DNA of 64,000 nucleotides. Source: Rhea pennata (Eukaryota; Chordata; Aves; Rheiformes; Rheidae). Below are positions 32,772 through 55,800 of this stretch, piece after piece. The position numbers were made by a program, and so were the translations under genes. The DNA lies in assembly GCF_028389875.1 (NCBI RefSeq), contig NC_084674.1, positions 13,363,501 to 13,427,500 on the forward strand. The letters run 5' to 3'. Under the pieces are notes generated by a model that was given only the letters and a program-made list of their open reading frames with translations, had not been told where the DNA came from and ran no database searches. Numbering within the stretch: position 1 is the first letter of the stretch; each line of letters begins with the position of its first letter.

Positions 32772-32808
32772 GAAAACAAAACAAAACAAAACAAAACAAA
32801 AAAACAAA
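32772..32808 (+). repeat. (AAAAC)n microsatellite
   Basis: Five to six copies of AAAAC, decaying into A/C-rich sequence at the 3' side. Confidence 0.85.
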
Positions 32809-35800
32809 CCCCCAAACACAGTCACGGCTGGTTTACACAAAAATACAAGGTCAGGGTCTGAATAACCTGCAAGATTCACCTTCCAATCTCCAAATGAACA
32901 GTCAAAAGAAGTTTGCATTACGTTTGTTTCTACCCATAACTGGAAGAGGAAAGGTTAAATGTCTTTCAAGAGTGCTTAACTCTCGCAAAGATGGAAAGGA
33001 AGAAGTCAAACTGGAGCAGTAGTAAAGAGAAGGGGAAGAGCTCTCAAACCTGTCTTTAAATTCATTTCAGATGTTTATTCCATCATTCTTCATTCTGCTC
33101 CTACCCTCCAGTTAATTCACTCAGAAATACCACATTAAAACAAGGGTGCAGTTCTTTACCTCAGGTCAGCTCATGTACTGTAATGGGAAAGGCCATATTT
33201 AATCCAGGTCTCAAATGTCATATTGGACAATCCAGTCTTCATTATTTGTATATATTTTTCTAAATTCCTCCAGAATGACAGGCTAGATGCTTATACTGAT
33301 AGCCTAACAAGCTTCCTCTGAGATAATGTGTTTCAGTTCTATTCCTGATTGCAATGACAGTCATCACCTACAATATGACAGTATCTACCTAACCATCTCC
33401 CTAAAAAAGCAGATAATCTTTGCTTTTCCTGGAAATCAAACCAGTGGAAGGACTGATCTTGATAAGTATTATATGTAGAGATGGCTATTGCTATTCTAAT
33501 ACATAGAAAATAAAGACATACTTAAATCCATTGTCCTCTTAAATAGACAAAGATTAAAATTGCAATGGCAAATATTGTACTCTGTGACAGTTGGTGGCAT
33601 GGCCTCTGTCTTCCTTTTTTGCCTTTACGAAGGATCACAAAGTAACACTGCATTGACCTTGTCCCAGTGAATCATATTAAACTGTATGCCTTTCGTAAGA
33701 GGTCTTTCCAGATTGCCGTGAAGTCTTCAACTATACCTTATATTCAGAAAATACAAAGCTCTAAGGATTCTTAATGTGCTTATTCCTTGCAAGTATTTTC
33801 AGTAAGGATGCTCTAAGGACAAATTTTTGCCTACTGGAATCAATGGCAAAATTCCCATCAATATTGGTATGACTAACTTTTGCCCTATGGTTATTTGAAA
33901 TGTTTGCATAAGAATTACCTTGACTCATAGGATAAATTTAATGGTGGGTTAAAACGACATGACAGATGTGTAAGTTAATGTGATTGCCCATGTTACACTA
34001 ATATTATTGTGTGATTCCCTCAAGAGTCTTCTACTCTCCTAAATTTACTTATTTATTAAGACACCTATTCACGTTCCATCCCTCTACAGTGCCTTTTAAG
34101 ACTGTAACGCTTGCCTAACCACTAACAAGAGTCTACAACAGCACAAAGCACAACTCAAAAGGTAAGAAGATAAAAGTGTAAGAAGAAAAACGACCTTTAA
34201 AGGTGGCTGATACATTCCAGTTTCTCTCTTCTGTCAGCTGGGACACACTTGTACTTAAGTGTATGTTGATAATGAAGCTATAGCTGTATTGCAGTTGTGA
34301 GGTGTGATTTTAAACTGAATAGACGTACCCAACCCAGATCTAATGATTAGCAATGAAGATCCAATGGCCCAAGTGTCAGCTGCCCTAGCAGTTCTGTGTG
34401 ATCTCCAGCTGGACTGAACAGCCCACGCTGAAGCCCGGGTTATTGTGTGTTCACTGCTCTTGTTACTTATCAGCCTCAATTAAAGCTAACTCAGGTACTC
34501 ACTTACATTGCAGTCAGAACTCCTAAATGAGTATAAAAGAGAATAAGTATGTAGTCCAGCTTGCAGAATTTAAAAAAGTTCTTTTCATTCAGATCATTTT
34601 GCAGTCCATGTTGCCATGAAGCTACAAAATTGCCTATGCTGGCAAAGCACAAAGAGAGGCATAGAGATGGGAACAAGCAGCTGCTAATGGGTGTGTGGTA
34701 TGGCAGCTGCTTATGCCAGCACTAACACTTGAAAAGTCACTCAAACTGTGCCTTAATGTACTAGTATTCACCTCAGGTTTGAAGCTAGCCCACTGTAAAT
34801 GCTGTTCATTGGAGTGCTTTTAGGAGACAAATAGTCAAAGACTACGCAAAGATTGATAATTACCGCAGATTCTTGTCATGACTCATGCATTAATAGCCTA
34901 CTGCTTGATACCTTCTCATGTTCTTGTACAAAGATGCCAAATAGCACATGAAGAAAACCATGGGATAGGACGTTTACCCTATTTCCAGTATTAATAGCTG
35001 GTAAAACCTTCCTAAAGGTTTTAGTTAAAGGACTTTTCAAAACAAATTAAGAATTCACTCCTGCTCAGCACTGCAGCGTGAAGCAGTCATTTGACACACA
35101 AAATAATACTTATTTTGCCAGGAAATTTGCCATTTCCTTAAGCAGGTCATTCTTTAATCTGATTTTTTTGTTTCTTATTTTAGACAAGCTCCTGTAACAA
35201 AAATGTTCAGTGTAAACTGTTAAGCCGCTTCACATGTCTGTAAAGCTCAGGCATGTTAACTATTTCATTGCTCTTTTCAGTTGGCTTGGGTCTTTGCTCA
35301 CTTGCGTTTAAGGACTTTAATATACTTGACCTACTGTGATATTGCACAGATCACCTTATAGTTTCTGCTTTATATACCTAGCTGAGCTAGATAAATCTTC
35401 ATATGTAATTACATGATTTACTTTTATAAGGAAAGTAAATCTTCATAAACACAAATTCAAAGGGAAGCCATAGCTTGGTTTTTCTGGAACCATCTGTGCA
35501 CTGTGTATTTAAATCATATTTGTTGTGATCTACTTTACTGGATACATTGTATGCAATGCATTAGGAGATTCATGAAGATGTGATCCACTCAATGGACTTG
35601 ACCTAGCTCCATTTAAATCTGCATCATTTTTAGCCAATAGAAAATAGGAGCAGGATCAAACCAAGAGTGTAATCCTGTTAGCATTTATAAAAGCCTTCTC
35701 TGAGATCAGGATATAAATAGTAATTAGAAGGCGATTAAGAAAAAGTGATATGCAATGAGTAATTTGTAACTAGTTTACACTGAAACTGTGATAGTCTTAA

Positions 35801-38800
35801 AAGGAAAGATGGTATCAAGAAAAAAATGGCCAGCTACTGAAAGACACCGTTGCTCCACTGAAAATTACGGATGGATCATTTCTAGAGAAGGAACTAACTT
35901 CTGAAGATGACAGTATAAAAATCATAACAAAATCCGCTGTGTAACCATCCACAAAGACTATCTGCTCTACTTAAATTATAGCAGGTTTTTGAGGCATACT
36001 TGTTTTTTAAAAAAAAATTGGAACAAATTTGACGTCAACTAAACAGTCAAAACAAAACTGAAGTCCAATACCAGGGGAAATGTATCTTTCTGGGGAGCAC
36101 CCACAGTCAGAATGCAGAAGTGACGGTCACTGTGTTAAAGACATAGCGATTCCCTTTTGTAGGAAGCAGAAAGAAAATCCGTTAGAAATACCTACAGAGA
36201 CCTCTAGCTCTATTGCCTAACATTTACAGTTGCCTACCGTACAGTGGTATGTTATGGAGATAAACAATCATGATAAAAATGCATATAATAAACTTTAGAA
36301 ATATAAGACTGGAAATTCGATGCTGTTTTACTTACAAAACGTTTCTCATGCAAGTGTTCCCAGAAGCTGTTTTATAGTAAAGTTTGAATCAAATACAATA
36401 AAAATCAAATCAAATCCAAGCTCATTCATTCTAAAACAAACAAAACAGCTCAGGTTTCAATTTGGGTATGATAATGAGTGCATGCAAAAATATTCATGTA
36501 TTACATATTTGATTTTCATGGAAAAGTCATGAATTTACAAGCAAACCTCAGCCACTACCTATGTGTATCACAACAGTACAGATTCATGTACAAATTAACA
36601 GTGTAGTTGTACATCATTGTGTGCATGAGGTTATTCAAATGCAGTATCTAAACACTGACCTGAACAGATTGCGTAAATGCAAAAGTCCTATGTTCATGGT
36701 ATTACTAATTTTTGACTACTGTCAAAAAATACCAGCTAGAGAGTAAAAGAATCAGGTATCATATAAGGCTTGATAACTTGAATATCAGCCATGCTCCTCT
36801 CATCAGTACTTTTCTATTCCCAAATATAGGTTCAATGTGTTTTTACCGTGAAAGGTATTTTTGCTAACGCCTCAAAAAATTCTAGAGAAAATTAATGCCC
36901 CATGCCAAAAGCTTTCTCTGCAAAAGTGTAAAGGCTCTCTCAAAAGGTTATTTGCAATGATTTCTGTCCTAGCCAACCTCCACATGGCGAATATCACGAT
37001 TAAGTCGGCAGTGACGCCCTATGTAAACGAGGTGATTATCAGAACTGTATGTATCTGGTTACTAGACTGTAAGCACTTAGAGGAGACTGGCATCAATATT
37101 TCCAAGACAAGTACTTTTTCTCTTAGCATTCCAAATATTGATTTTTTTTACTAAACAATGGTTTTACAACAACATTTTAAAGATTTTTAAAAAGCATATA
37201 AAAGAAAGCCAGTTCTCAATCTCTAGAAATATGAGTATGTTCACATTACTTAGTTCTATTATCCTTTTACAAAATCCAATCAGAGAAGCCTTAGTAAAAC
37301 AAGTAATAGGACAACAAAAAATAAGCTTTCTCTGTGGTAAACTTTTATGACTTTTACATAAAAAGAGTATGTTAGTGACTTCAAAACCTCAAAAAAAAAG
37401 TCAGAAAATAACATGTAGAAAGTGTGTAGATATTAATAAGAGACTTTAACCTTGCATTAGCTATTTCATTAAAATAATCTCTGCATTTGTTTGAACTGTG
37501 CTATGGACTTCCTGGTGTTGCTGAAATAGTCACCTCTTGGTTTAACATGAACTTATATAATTTGTAGACTGTCAGTTGAGAGCCAGCCATTATCAATCAA
37601 GTCTGGAACCCTGTTGCCAGCAACAGCCAATACTACATTTCGCAGCGAAAGGTGTGAAACTTCTTTGTCCTTCTTTCATATGTCTCTACTGCCTGTAGTG
37701 CACCTGCTGATGATTCAAGTATCTGTTTTACTTTATTTGCTAATCTGCATAACTCGATGATAATTTGTCATAATTTGAGCCCTTCATGGCACATTTTAGC
37801 AAATAAAAGTTAGGTTTATAACAGCTTTTTCTGAAGTAATAGCAGTGCTATCATTGCAAAACTACATGTTATGTTCTGTGTCTACATGAAATGTTGAGGC
37901 TTCACTTGAAGATAAGGGATAAAATGCTGGTCCCACTTAAGGGTCGCTATTGTTCTTTGACAACACCAAGGTTTAGCCATTGGTTCTTTGTGTTACACAA
38001 AGAGCATGTTATAAAGAAAGTCTGACTTATCAGAGCCAGAAATCAGGATTGTATCTATCAAAAGGAATGCTGTTAATACTGCCACCTAAGAGCACAGCTG
38101 ATGAAAGTTACAGTATTAGAAATATTAGAGATATCTTATTAAGTATTGCCATAAATGCACGGAATAAAGTGATGTTCCAGGAGTGCCTGGATGAACAAAT
38201 TGGAGAAATATGGGTGTGAGTCATAGTAGGAGTTCAGGATTCAAAACATTTCATGCAAAGCTGTACAAAGACATGCAGTTAACCTCTCATGTCCTGATAA
38301 TGATGTTGGAAATTCTTTTGTGTGCTACAGTGTTGGACTTGTGCCTGATGGGGAAGCTAGACTTGGTTCTTCTGATGTATCTAGGGCCATTCTATTTAAA
38401 TAGTGGCATAGGTATCTCATTTTAGAAATCTAAATTGAAAATTTTTTGCAAATACAGTTCTGAAACACTCTATGATCCTAGGATAGGATCAAATTTTGCA
38501 TTTCTTACCCATCTCCACTTAGGAGAGAGGATGGATTTCATCCCTTAAAACATTGCAGGTTTCATCTTTTGGAATGCATTTCCTGAACTGGAAATCAGCA
38601 GGGCTAGAGGGAATTTGTATTTTCAAATGTTCCTTTTACTAAGGAACCAGAGGGTTTGTTTGGCTAGAAAAAAATAGTATGTTTTTAAGTTTCAATTAAA
38701 AAGACAGTCAGCCGTTTCACACAGCATCTCTCATCACCATGTAATACTCTATAAAATAGAGTACAAGTATAAATTTATATAAGAAAACATAATTCATTGT

Positions 38801-39831
38801 TTCTTCAACTAGAAATGTGGCTCTCAACATCTGCTCACCACAAAGGATTCCTGTCTGCCTTTTGGCACATTGCTTCAGGTTTCACAGGCAAGCTGGGGAA
38901 GAATCTCCAGAGTAAGGACTCCACGGGAAATTCTAGCTCTGTTGAAATCAATTGAGTTTCACCATTAGCCTTAAAGAAGTTAGGAATTAACTCCCTTTTT
39001 AGGCTAGAAGGATAGTCTTTGTTCTAAAAATGGTGTTTGGTTAGGGTTCCCTGGAGGTCACTCTTAAGTCCAGTCTCACCTGCTGTGCAGACTATGAGCC
39101 TGTACTTGTGACATGAATTGTTTTACATGTGCTACAGCTTCCAGAATCCGTAAGAGCCCACGTACCTGCGCAGATAAATTGGTAAGGACATCTGACAAGT
39201 AACTGTCAAGCAGTCTGAAAGACAGTCATGTGGGTGGCAGGCAAAGGGAAGATAAAGCATGTCAAGCTTATGGTTACTCCTGGGAACATTCTGTCAGAGC
39301 ATTATAGGTATAGCTGCTTTATCTAAGCCAGATATGCTAATCTTTTTGGAGAACCTCACTGCAGTTAAGGGATCTCTTATGGTGTTTCTGTACTATACAG
39401 AGAAACTTGCAGTTATTTTATAAGGTTCACAGACCTGAGCACTGTGTGCATTACTGGGATCTGCCTGCAGTAAGTTCCTTGCAGGACTGTGGACTGTATC
39501 TATACTACCCTTAGCATGAGGAGTTCTGATCCCAAATATAACCCTTTGGCACTGATGTAACATAACTATTAAATAATGACAATCATAAAACTTGCCTACA
39601 GTGTGTGCGTATTTCATGCAAGCTTTGGCATCGTAAGTAAAGCTGTTCTTCCACCTTGTGGTTAAATAGACTATTGCTTGCAGAGTTTGTGCATTAAAAA
39701 TCAAGCACTGCATATGAATAATGCTATTAAACAGATACACTGCACAGAGCACTGTTGCTATCACAGAACCTCTCCTTCAGACCAGTGCTATGAATATTAA
39801 CTAGCTAATTTTGTATGGTGAACACTTGTGT

Positions 39832-39855
39832 GTACATGTATGTGTGTGTGTGCAT
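39832..39855 (+). repeat. Short (TG)n microsatellite
   Basis: 'gtgtgtacatgtatgtgtgt' and flanking TG units, imperfect. Confidence 0.65.
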
Positions 39856-41646
39856 GCCCACATGTGAGTGTGCAAATTAATAGAGTTAGGTTTCCCTCTA
39901 GTGGCCTCAGCCCACAGAAGTTTTGAGACTTGGTGTAACAATGACTAAAGTCTCCTTTAGTTTCTCCAGTAAAAAAAAAACGTTATTCAGTGCTACATGC
40001 GAGCTTTGTCACATTGCTTTAAAAAAAATAGAAAGACTTGGAAACAGAGTGCAAGTATGTCACAGACCAGAAAAAAACGATCTCGTCAAATAGAGATTGT
40101 GGCCTGTTTCTGTGAGCAATGTCACTAGAACTAAAAGGAGTCATTTAGAGGCAGCGAAAAATTCATCTATGCTTTCTTCTCCATTTCCACTCTCTCCACC
40201 CCTATTTTCCACTTTTTACTTTCAGCTACTTAAGCAATCATACAGTCTTTGTCATTGCATCAGGGTGCAATTCAGCACAATTGGGTCCAGCATCCCCAGT
40301 CAGTCACCACACAGTGAAGCCCAACTTCAAAACCAGTAATTAAACATCAATTCTGTGCTAATGTAATAGAGGTAGCTTGAGATACATAATTTTGTAGTAA
40401 ATGCAGAAGATCTGCACTGTGTGAAACACTGGAACACATTGGCTAACATACTTCAGAGCCAGTAAGTGAGTATCAATGTTTTTAATGGTCCTAAATTACA
40501 CTTCATTCCAAAGCAGGATTAGCTTGGTTATGTAAGAGGGACTGATTTGGTTCAAGGAAGAATAGTGAGGCATGAAAAGAACAAGCTGTTTAAAATCTAT
40601 GCCTGCTTCTCAGATGTTGCTGTTCTCTAAAGAGTGGTTTATTAATTATGTGCCATCCTCCTCCCCATTATCATTCCAGTTCCACCAGCTGGCACTATTC
40701 TAAACTGATTCTCCTTGCATAGTAGGTGCGCCCCAAACACAGCGTAAAAATCAACCCTCATACATCACACTCCTTTTTTGTCACTCAATTTATAATCATG
40801 ATCAGCAGTCAAAATGTTCCCAGAATAAACCGTCAAAGTCACTGAGGAACATCATTTTACCTAGAGCGTCACATTGCAATCACTCCCCAATAACCAAACC
40901 TTCGTTTCTTTTGTTCATCTGATCAGTAGACTGACAGCTGATTATAAAAAGGAGCTGACCCTGGAGCCTCTCTGTTTTTTTGACTTCAGATGACAAAAAG
41001 GGAGATTTTCACTTTAACACGCTAAGAAAACTAGTTTTGATCAATAATTTTTTATACCAAGAATTGAACTGCAGTCGCAAATTTCAGCTGTAAGACAGTA
41101 CTCTCATTTCCCCTGAATGTGAAGTTTTTCAGATCCAGAATGGACAACATATAGAGGTAAGCAGAAATACTGAGTTCAGATATAAAGACAAATGCAGATT
41201 TCTGTTGAGTTCTAGTACTAGTTTGTAGATGTAAAGCTAGTGATTCAGTCTCCATGTCTAATTAGATGGATGCCACATCTAATTATAAGGTTCATTTTCT
41301 TACAGTAGCAAACCAAAGTACATTTTTGTCTATAATTATTTTCAAAACAACAAGAAGCCAAGAAATCTGGCAGTGGGCCCAGGCACAGATTAACAGTTTA
41401 TTTTTTCACCTATCTTATATCACAGATAAAGGCTACCAGCATGAACAACAGGTGGGACTTTTACCCCATGAAGCCAGTTTTTAGGAGTAGATATCACTGT
41501 GGAGGGGAAATGACTGAGACCAGTCAGGACTAGCCAACCGCGCAGGTACAATGATAACATGAAGTCAGTTGACAGTTCCACAGAAAAGGATCTGGACTTT
41601 TAGGGGCCTGCAAACTGAAACATTACTGTACATTGTCGTACTGCTG

Positions 41647-41663
41647 AAAAAAAAAAAAAAAAA
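41647..41663 (+). repeat. Poly-A tract
   Basis: Seventeen A bases just upstream of the CR1 fragment. Confidence 0.85.
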
Positions 41664-41699
41664 GAGCAAACTGAGATAACACATCCTGGGATGTATGAA

Positions 41700-42236
41700 C
41701 AGAATTAATACATATTAAGCAATTTTTATGCTCTTGAAGATTCTCCTGAGGTCTGGTTGGATTACTCTATCCTGTTTTGGACACTGTACTTAAAGAAAGA
41801 TTCAGACCAATTAAAATCAAAATGAGAGTGAATAAAATTTGGAGTTTGGAAAAAAAAAACAATTATAAAAAAGATCAAAAGACAAATTACTTATAGACAA
41901 GGAAATCAAGGGAACATGGAGTGACAGTATCACACACATAAGTGATAGTAAAGAAGAAGAGAATAAATTACATGCCCACTATGGTTGGGACAAAAAGTAA
42001 CCGCAAAATAAAGGAAGAGTTAGGTTAGATGTGAGGAACTATATTCCAATGAAAAGTATAGTGAAGTGTTGGAATAGGTTGCTCAAAGTAATTGTGGATT
42101 CCATCACTGAAGGTTTTTAAAAGTTGGTTAGACAAACATCTTCTAGAGACACCTAACCTATGGGCAGGAAGAACTGGATGACGTCCAGAGGTATCTTGAA
42201 GCCCTATTTTTCTAAGATTCTACTCTATGATGACAG
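41700..42236 (+). mobile_element. CR1 LINE 3'-end fragment (sense)
   Basis: Successive blocks follow the 3' end of avian/reptilian CR1. They are 'ctgttttggacactgtact' (about 41772), 'aagaaagattcagacca', 'agttaggttagatgtgagga' (about 42022), 'agtgttggaataggttgctc' (about 42065), 'gtggattccatcactgaagg', 'tggatgacgtccagaggt' (about 42176) and the terminal 'gattctactctatga' (about 42216). The 3' terminus with its short ATTCTATGA-like repeat is intact; the 5' side is truncated, as usual for CR1. Many substitutions make it an old, inactive copy. This is the best clue that the genome is avian or otherwise sauropsid. Confidence 0.85.
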
Positions 42237-43075
42237 TTTTACACCAAAAGACCATCACATCATCTTTTGTTGGAACAACCATTTTTACATAAATGAGATG
42301 CTCTTTAACAGACAATGGTATCATAGCAAGTCACGGGAGAACACCTCTTATGCAGTATTTCCACACCTTCCTACCTGCTGGCATTTATTTTAGAAAACCT
42401 TCACCTACTCCTCACCCTGACTCTTCACATCAATCTACTGATGTTTACTTACAATGTAAAAATTTGCTCACAGGGTGAAAGCTCCCCTCTTGTACTTATT
42501 TTTGCAGATGCACTTCTATACAAAATCTATATATGAACTGTAATTGAGTTGTATTAACACCTCCATTTGTCCTTCTCCTTCCTCTGTTTACCTTAGTTTT
42601 CAGAGCAGTGGTAAGTCCCTCTCTAAATGCCAGGAAAAGAACACAGGACATAAACAGCTCTTGTATAACATGCTGATATGTTGATATACCAAGACTTGAC
42701 ACATGGCCCACAGTTTCATATTTTCATCAGTGTTTCCTATTCTATTAGAAGCCAGCTAGATTTGGTATGTTAGGGCCTAGCCTGAAGCAGAAGGCCTCAG
42801 GCGCTATCTGCATGAGACCATCAGTGCCCATTTTGTGCGTGTGGTACACCTGCACAGGCGCTCACTGCAGAAAGAAAAGGCCATACCGTAAAGCTGTAAA
42901 AGCAGAAAATAAAGGATAAGTGTATTTATCTGTTAGACTCTCTTAAATCAGCGTCATGACTTCTGCTAGCAGAAACATGCGCGTCTCAAAACACTCCACT
43001 ACCTCAACTCGTCCTCACAGGCCTCCCCCTGTGCCCGTCCCACACGGCTTTAAGATGGAGGCTCGGAAAAGGAGG

Positions 43076-43100
43076 ACTACAGCTCCCAGCATGCCCCGCG
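43076..43100 (+). promoter_or_regulatory. ZNF143/Staf-type site 1
   Basis: ACTACAGCTCCCAGCATGC followed by CCCGCG closely matches the extended ZNF143 motif (ACTACAATTCCCAGAATGC-type), common in housekeeping promoters. Confidence 0.75.
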
Positions 43101-43226
43101 TCGTCGCCCCTCCCCCCAGCGGTGTCTTGATTGGCTGCATAGCCTCTGGGGAGCCAATAACCATCAGAGACCCTCGGCGGGCCGCAGCCCTCCTTGGGGA
43201 GTGTAGTCCACTTTGGGGGCAGCGCA

Positions 43227-43246
43227 GGGCACGATGGGAGTTGTAG
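43227..43246 (-). promoter_or_regulatory. ZNF143/Staf-type site 2 (opposite orientation)
   Basis: On the minus strand it reads CTACAACTCCCATCGTGCCC, the same motif inverted relative to site 1 about 150 bp away. A further partial copy (minus strand GACTACACTCCCC) lies at about 43198-43210. Confidence 0.7.
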
Positions 43247-43380
43247 GCGCCTCGTCGGCGCGGCCGCGGAGGGCGGCGGTTGCTGGCGGCCGGCGGCGGC
43301 GGCGCCTGCGCAGTGGCGGCGGCGGCCGGCGGACGCGGCGCGTGGCAGGAAGCGGAAGGAGGCCGGCGGCGATCGATCCC

Positions 43381-43388
43381 TGACGTGT
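43381..43388 (+). promoter_or_regulatory. UPRE/ATF6-XBP1-type element TGACGTGT
   Basis: TGACGTG is the core of the unfolded-protein-response element bound by XBP1s and ATF6. It lies about 60 bp upstream of the SEC61A1 start codon, so it may fall in the 5' UTR or core promoter depending on the start site. SEC61 subunits are known UPR targets; that this copy is functional is inference. Confidence 0.45.
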
Positions 43389-43443
43389 CTCTCGGAAGCC
43401 GCCGCCGCCGCCGCCTGCTCTTTGCACCCGTCGGGCGGCCGCC

Positions 43444-53584
<10,141 letters not shown>

Positions 53585-55800
53585 ATGTAGCTTCTCATGG
53601 ACCCAGGAAGAGGGGAGGAACATTCTTGAAATATACAGTCAGGTGAAAAAAAGTAAACTTGAGTATGTCATTCTATAGGAACATGTATTTTAATAATGTT
53701 TCCAAAGCGCATTCCCTTATGTTCAAACTTTTCTAGCATACTGTTTGCATTTTATAAATTGCTGGGGGAAAAAGTGCAAAAAATTTTTTTGAAGAAAATT
53801 GTTTTTTAATTATGTGTTAGGAAAATGAGCTTTCTGAATTGGATTTAGTTCAGTCATTCTTCAGTTTTTGTTTCATCCCCTTTCAAAATGAGTGTACCTG
53901 AAGCCTTTGAAGGTTTTAATAAATAGTTATGGGGAAGATTGTTTGTTTGGAAGGGATTTTTTGCATTTAACTTGTGTTTGCAGCTCCTTTGCAGTAGCGG
54001 TGAGAAAAATCTCTCCCTCTAATGCTTGAGTTCCATAGTTATGGTTGTAAGCACAATGTTTAATATATTCAGTTTTGTGGGTTTTGTTCGAGTATAGCAG
54101 ATTTAGGGATGCAATTGTTTCTTTTTACTAAATTATATCTTTAATTCCAAACGTCTTGTCTTATAATTACTAAGCTAAGCCTTTTAAGATGTTGAATATT
54201 GGCTTGAGACTGTCGTCAGCTTTCTTTAAAAGTCAGAATGTGTTTTTTTCCCCACCACCCCTGCTCCATAAACAGAAAGCTCAGGTCAATCCAGATTCTG
54301 ACAGAGTCTGTGCCTAAGAGTTGCAACTCTGAAACTTGGTAATACAGGCAGCTTTGTTTTTGAAAAAGAAAAAAGTAAACAAACAAACAACAACAAAACC
54401 CTTTTAATTACAATTTTTGTTGCTGTTAGCCGTAGCACTTCTAGTTCTGATACTAACTGACAGAAATGGATGTTACAGTTGTTTAGATGCAAATCTTGTA
54501 CCCTTTGCTAAAGCTAAGTTTCTCTGATCAATAATAAATTCTGGACACGTAGCAATGAGAATATTATCTGGCTGGTCATATCTAGTGAATTTTGAGACTG
54601 TTGTCACAGAGGAGTACAGAAAGAATGTAGGTACTTGTCTCAGTTTTTTCTCTGTAATTCTAGATATGAGACCCTTGTCAGGTAACTCCTGTTATTGCTC
54701 ATGTAGAAGACTTTACTGTCTTATAGCCTCATTGACTTGGATGGTGGATATAAAAATAATTTGCGGAAAGGCATCGGGGCTCCTTTTTTTCAGGGTCATG
54801 CCCTCAAATCGGAGAAGTTACAGTAAAAGGCTTTAATGGACCAGAATAATCCTTAATTTTCCATTTTAATTTAGATTGTCAATATTAATCAGGTACCTAG
54901 GACCAAATGCAAATATTTGTGTATGAGTCTTGTAAATACACTTTTCCTCAATCAGTATTGGACAACGTGGAAACCAGAATGAGAAGTGATAACAGTGGAA
55001 TGTTTCTCTACACTGCATCAATATGACTTCCTGTGCATTTTTTCACGTTGTGCTGACAAAATATAAATTACTATTTCTGCCTGGATTGATGAGACTTTTT
55101 GTTACATTCCCCAAGATGACATCCAGAAGCCCTTGTTAATACACTGACTCAAATACCAAATGCATGAGAATTTTGTGAATCCTGTATGACATGCACCTAT
55201 CAATAAAAATGAAACTCCTGGGTGAAGATCAGAATTGGAAAAGGAGCACAAGTGCCAGGAGAAAATAGCCATGAAGTGCTTGCTACCAAGTATTCGCTAT
55301 TACTTCACACTACCTTCTGTAATTTTCCTTTGTCTTTTATAAAATAGCATGCCACAGCACAATTCTGGATGTGAAATCAGAGGCAGTTCAAAAGTGACTT
55401 TAAGAGAGGGAAGGACTGTGGCGAGTTTCGTTCATTTGTTTGATTTGGCGGGGGGGTGGATTTCTCCCCCCGCCCCCCCCAGGAAAACAGATCTTTTCAA
55501 AATGAAGAGGACTTCACTTCTGAGCGTGCAGTTCCGGCAGGGCTGGAGCTGTACTTGCATTTTTGGTCATATCATCAGTCTGAACAAGTTGCAGTTTAGA
55601 CCATCGGTTCTTGAGTGTCTCAGCACTTTTTTTATGCATCTGTATTTTTTGCTGTCTAGTGCTGGAATCTGTCGATTATCAAGCAGCTATGTCCTCAAAG
55701 CAGGACCTGCTGATCAAGACAGATGTTCACAGTGGATGTTCACAAAAGAAATAATGCCTAAACAATCTGCTTTATAATGAAATAAAGTTCATCTTTGGAA
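53585..55800 (+). other. SEC61A1: SEC61A1 3' UTR with multiple polyadenylation signals
   Basis: After the TAA at 53582-53584 there is no further coding sequence. AATAAA hexamers occur at 53918-53923, 54533-54538, 55202-55207 and 55781-55786. The last, in 'atgaaataaagttcatc', is the most likely distal cleavage site (about 55800), giving a UTR of about 2.2 kb. The proximal one would give about 0.35 kb. A CpG/C-rich patch with runs of G then C (about 55449-55482) sits inside the distal UTR. Open frames here, such as 55349-55777, are chance. Confidence 0.7.
55781..55786 (+). terminator. SEC61A1: Distal polyadenylation signal of SEC61A1
   Basis: A perfect AATAAA followed within about 20 bases by a T-containing stretch (gttcatctttgg). 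It is the last hexamer before sequence loses any continuity with the gene. Confidence 0.6.

Larger units (their letters stand above)
25600..41690. other. KBTBD12-SEC61A1 intergenic region
   Basis: About 16 kb of AT-rich sequence without recognisable exons, RNA genes or intact elements. All open frames are short and of random-looking composition. Supported content is limited to simple repeats and MIR-like relics listed separately. Distal 3' UTR of KBTBD12 may extend into the first 3 kb. Gene regulatory elements may be present but cannot be demonstrated without comparison. Confidence 0.6.

Noticed and set aside
39393..39764. 123-aa minus-strand open frame in the intergenic region
   Set aside because: No recognisable motif or exon structure.
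42956..43246. 96-aa plus-strand open frame upstream of SEC61A1
   Set aside because: It translates promoter motifs (ZNF143, CCAAT), has no family resemblance, and ends before the true start codon.
55349..55777. 142-aa open frame after SEC61A1
   Set aside because: It lies inside the SEC61A1 3' UTR, ends next to the distal polyA signal, and includes a translated G/C homopolymer patch.
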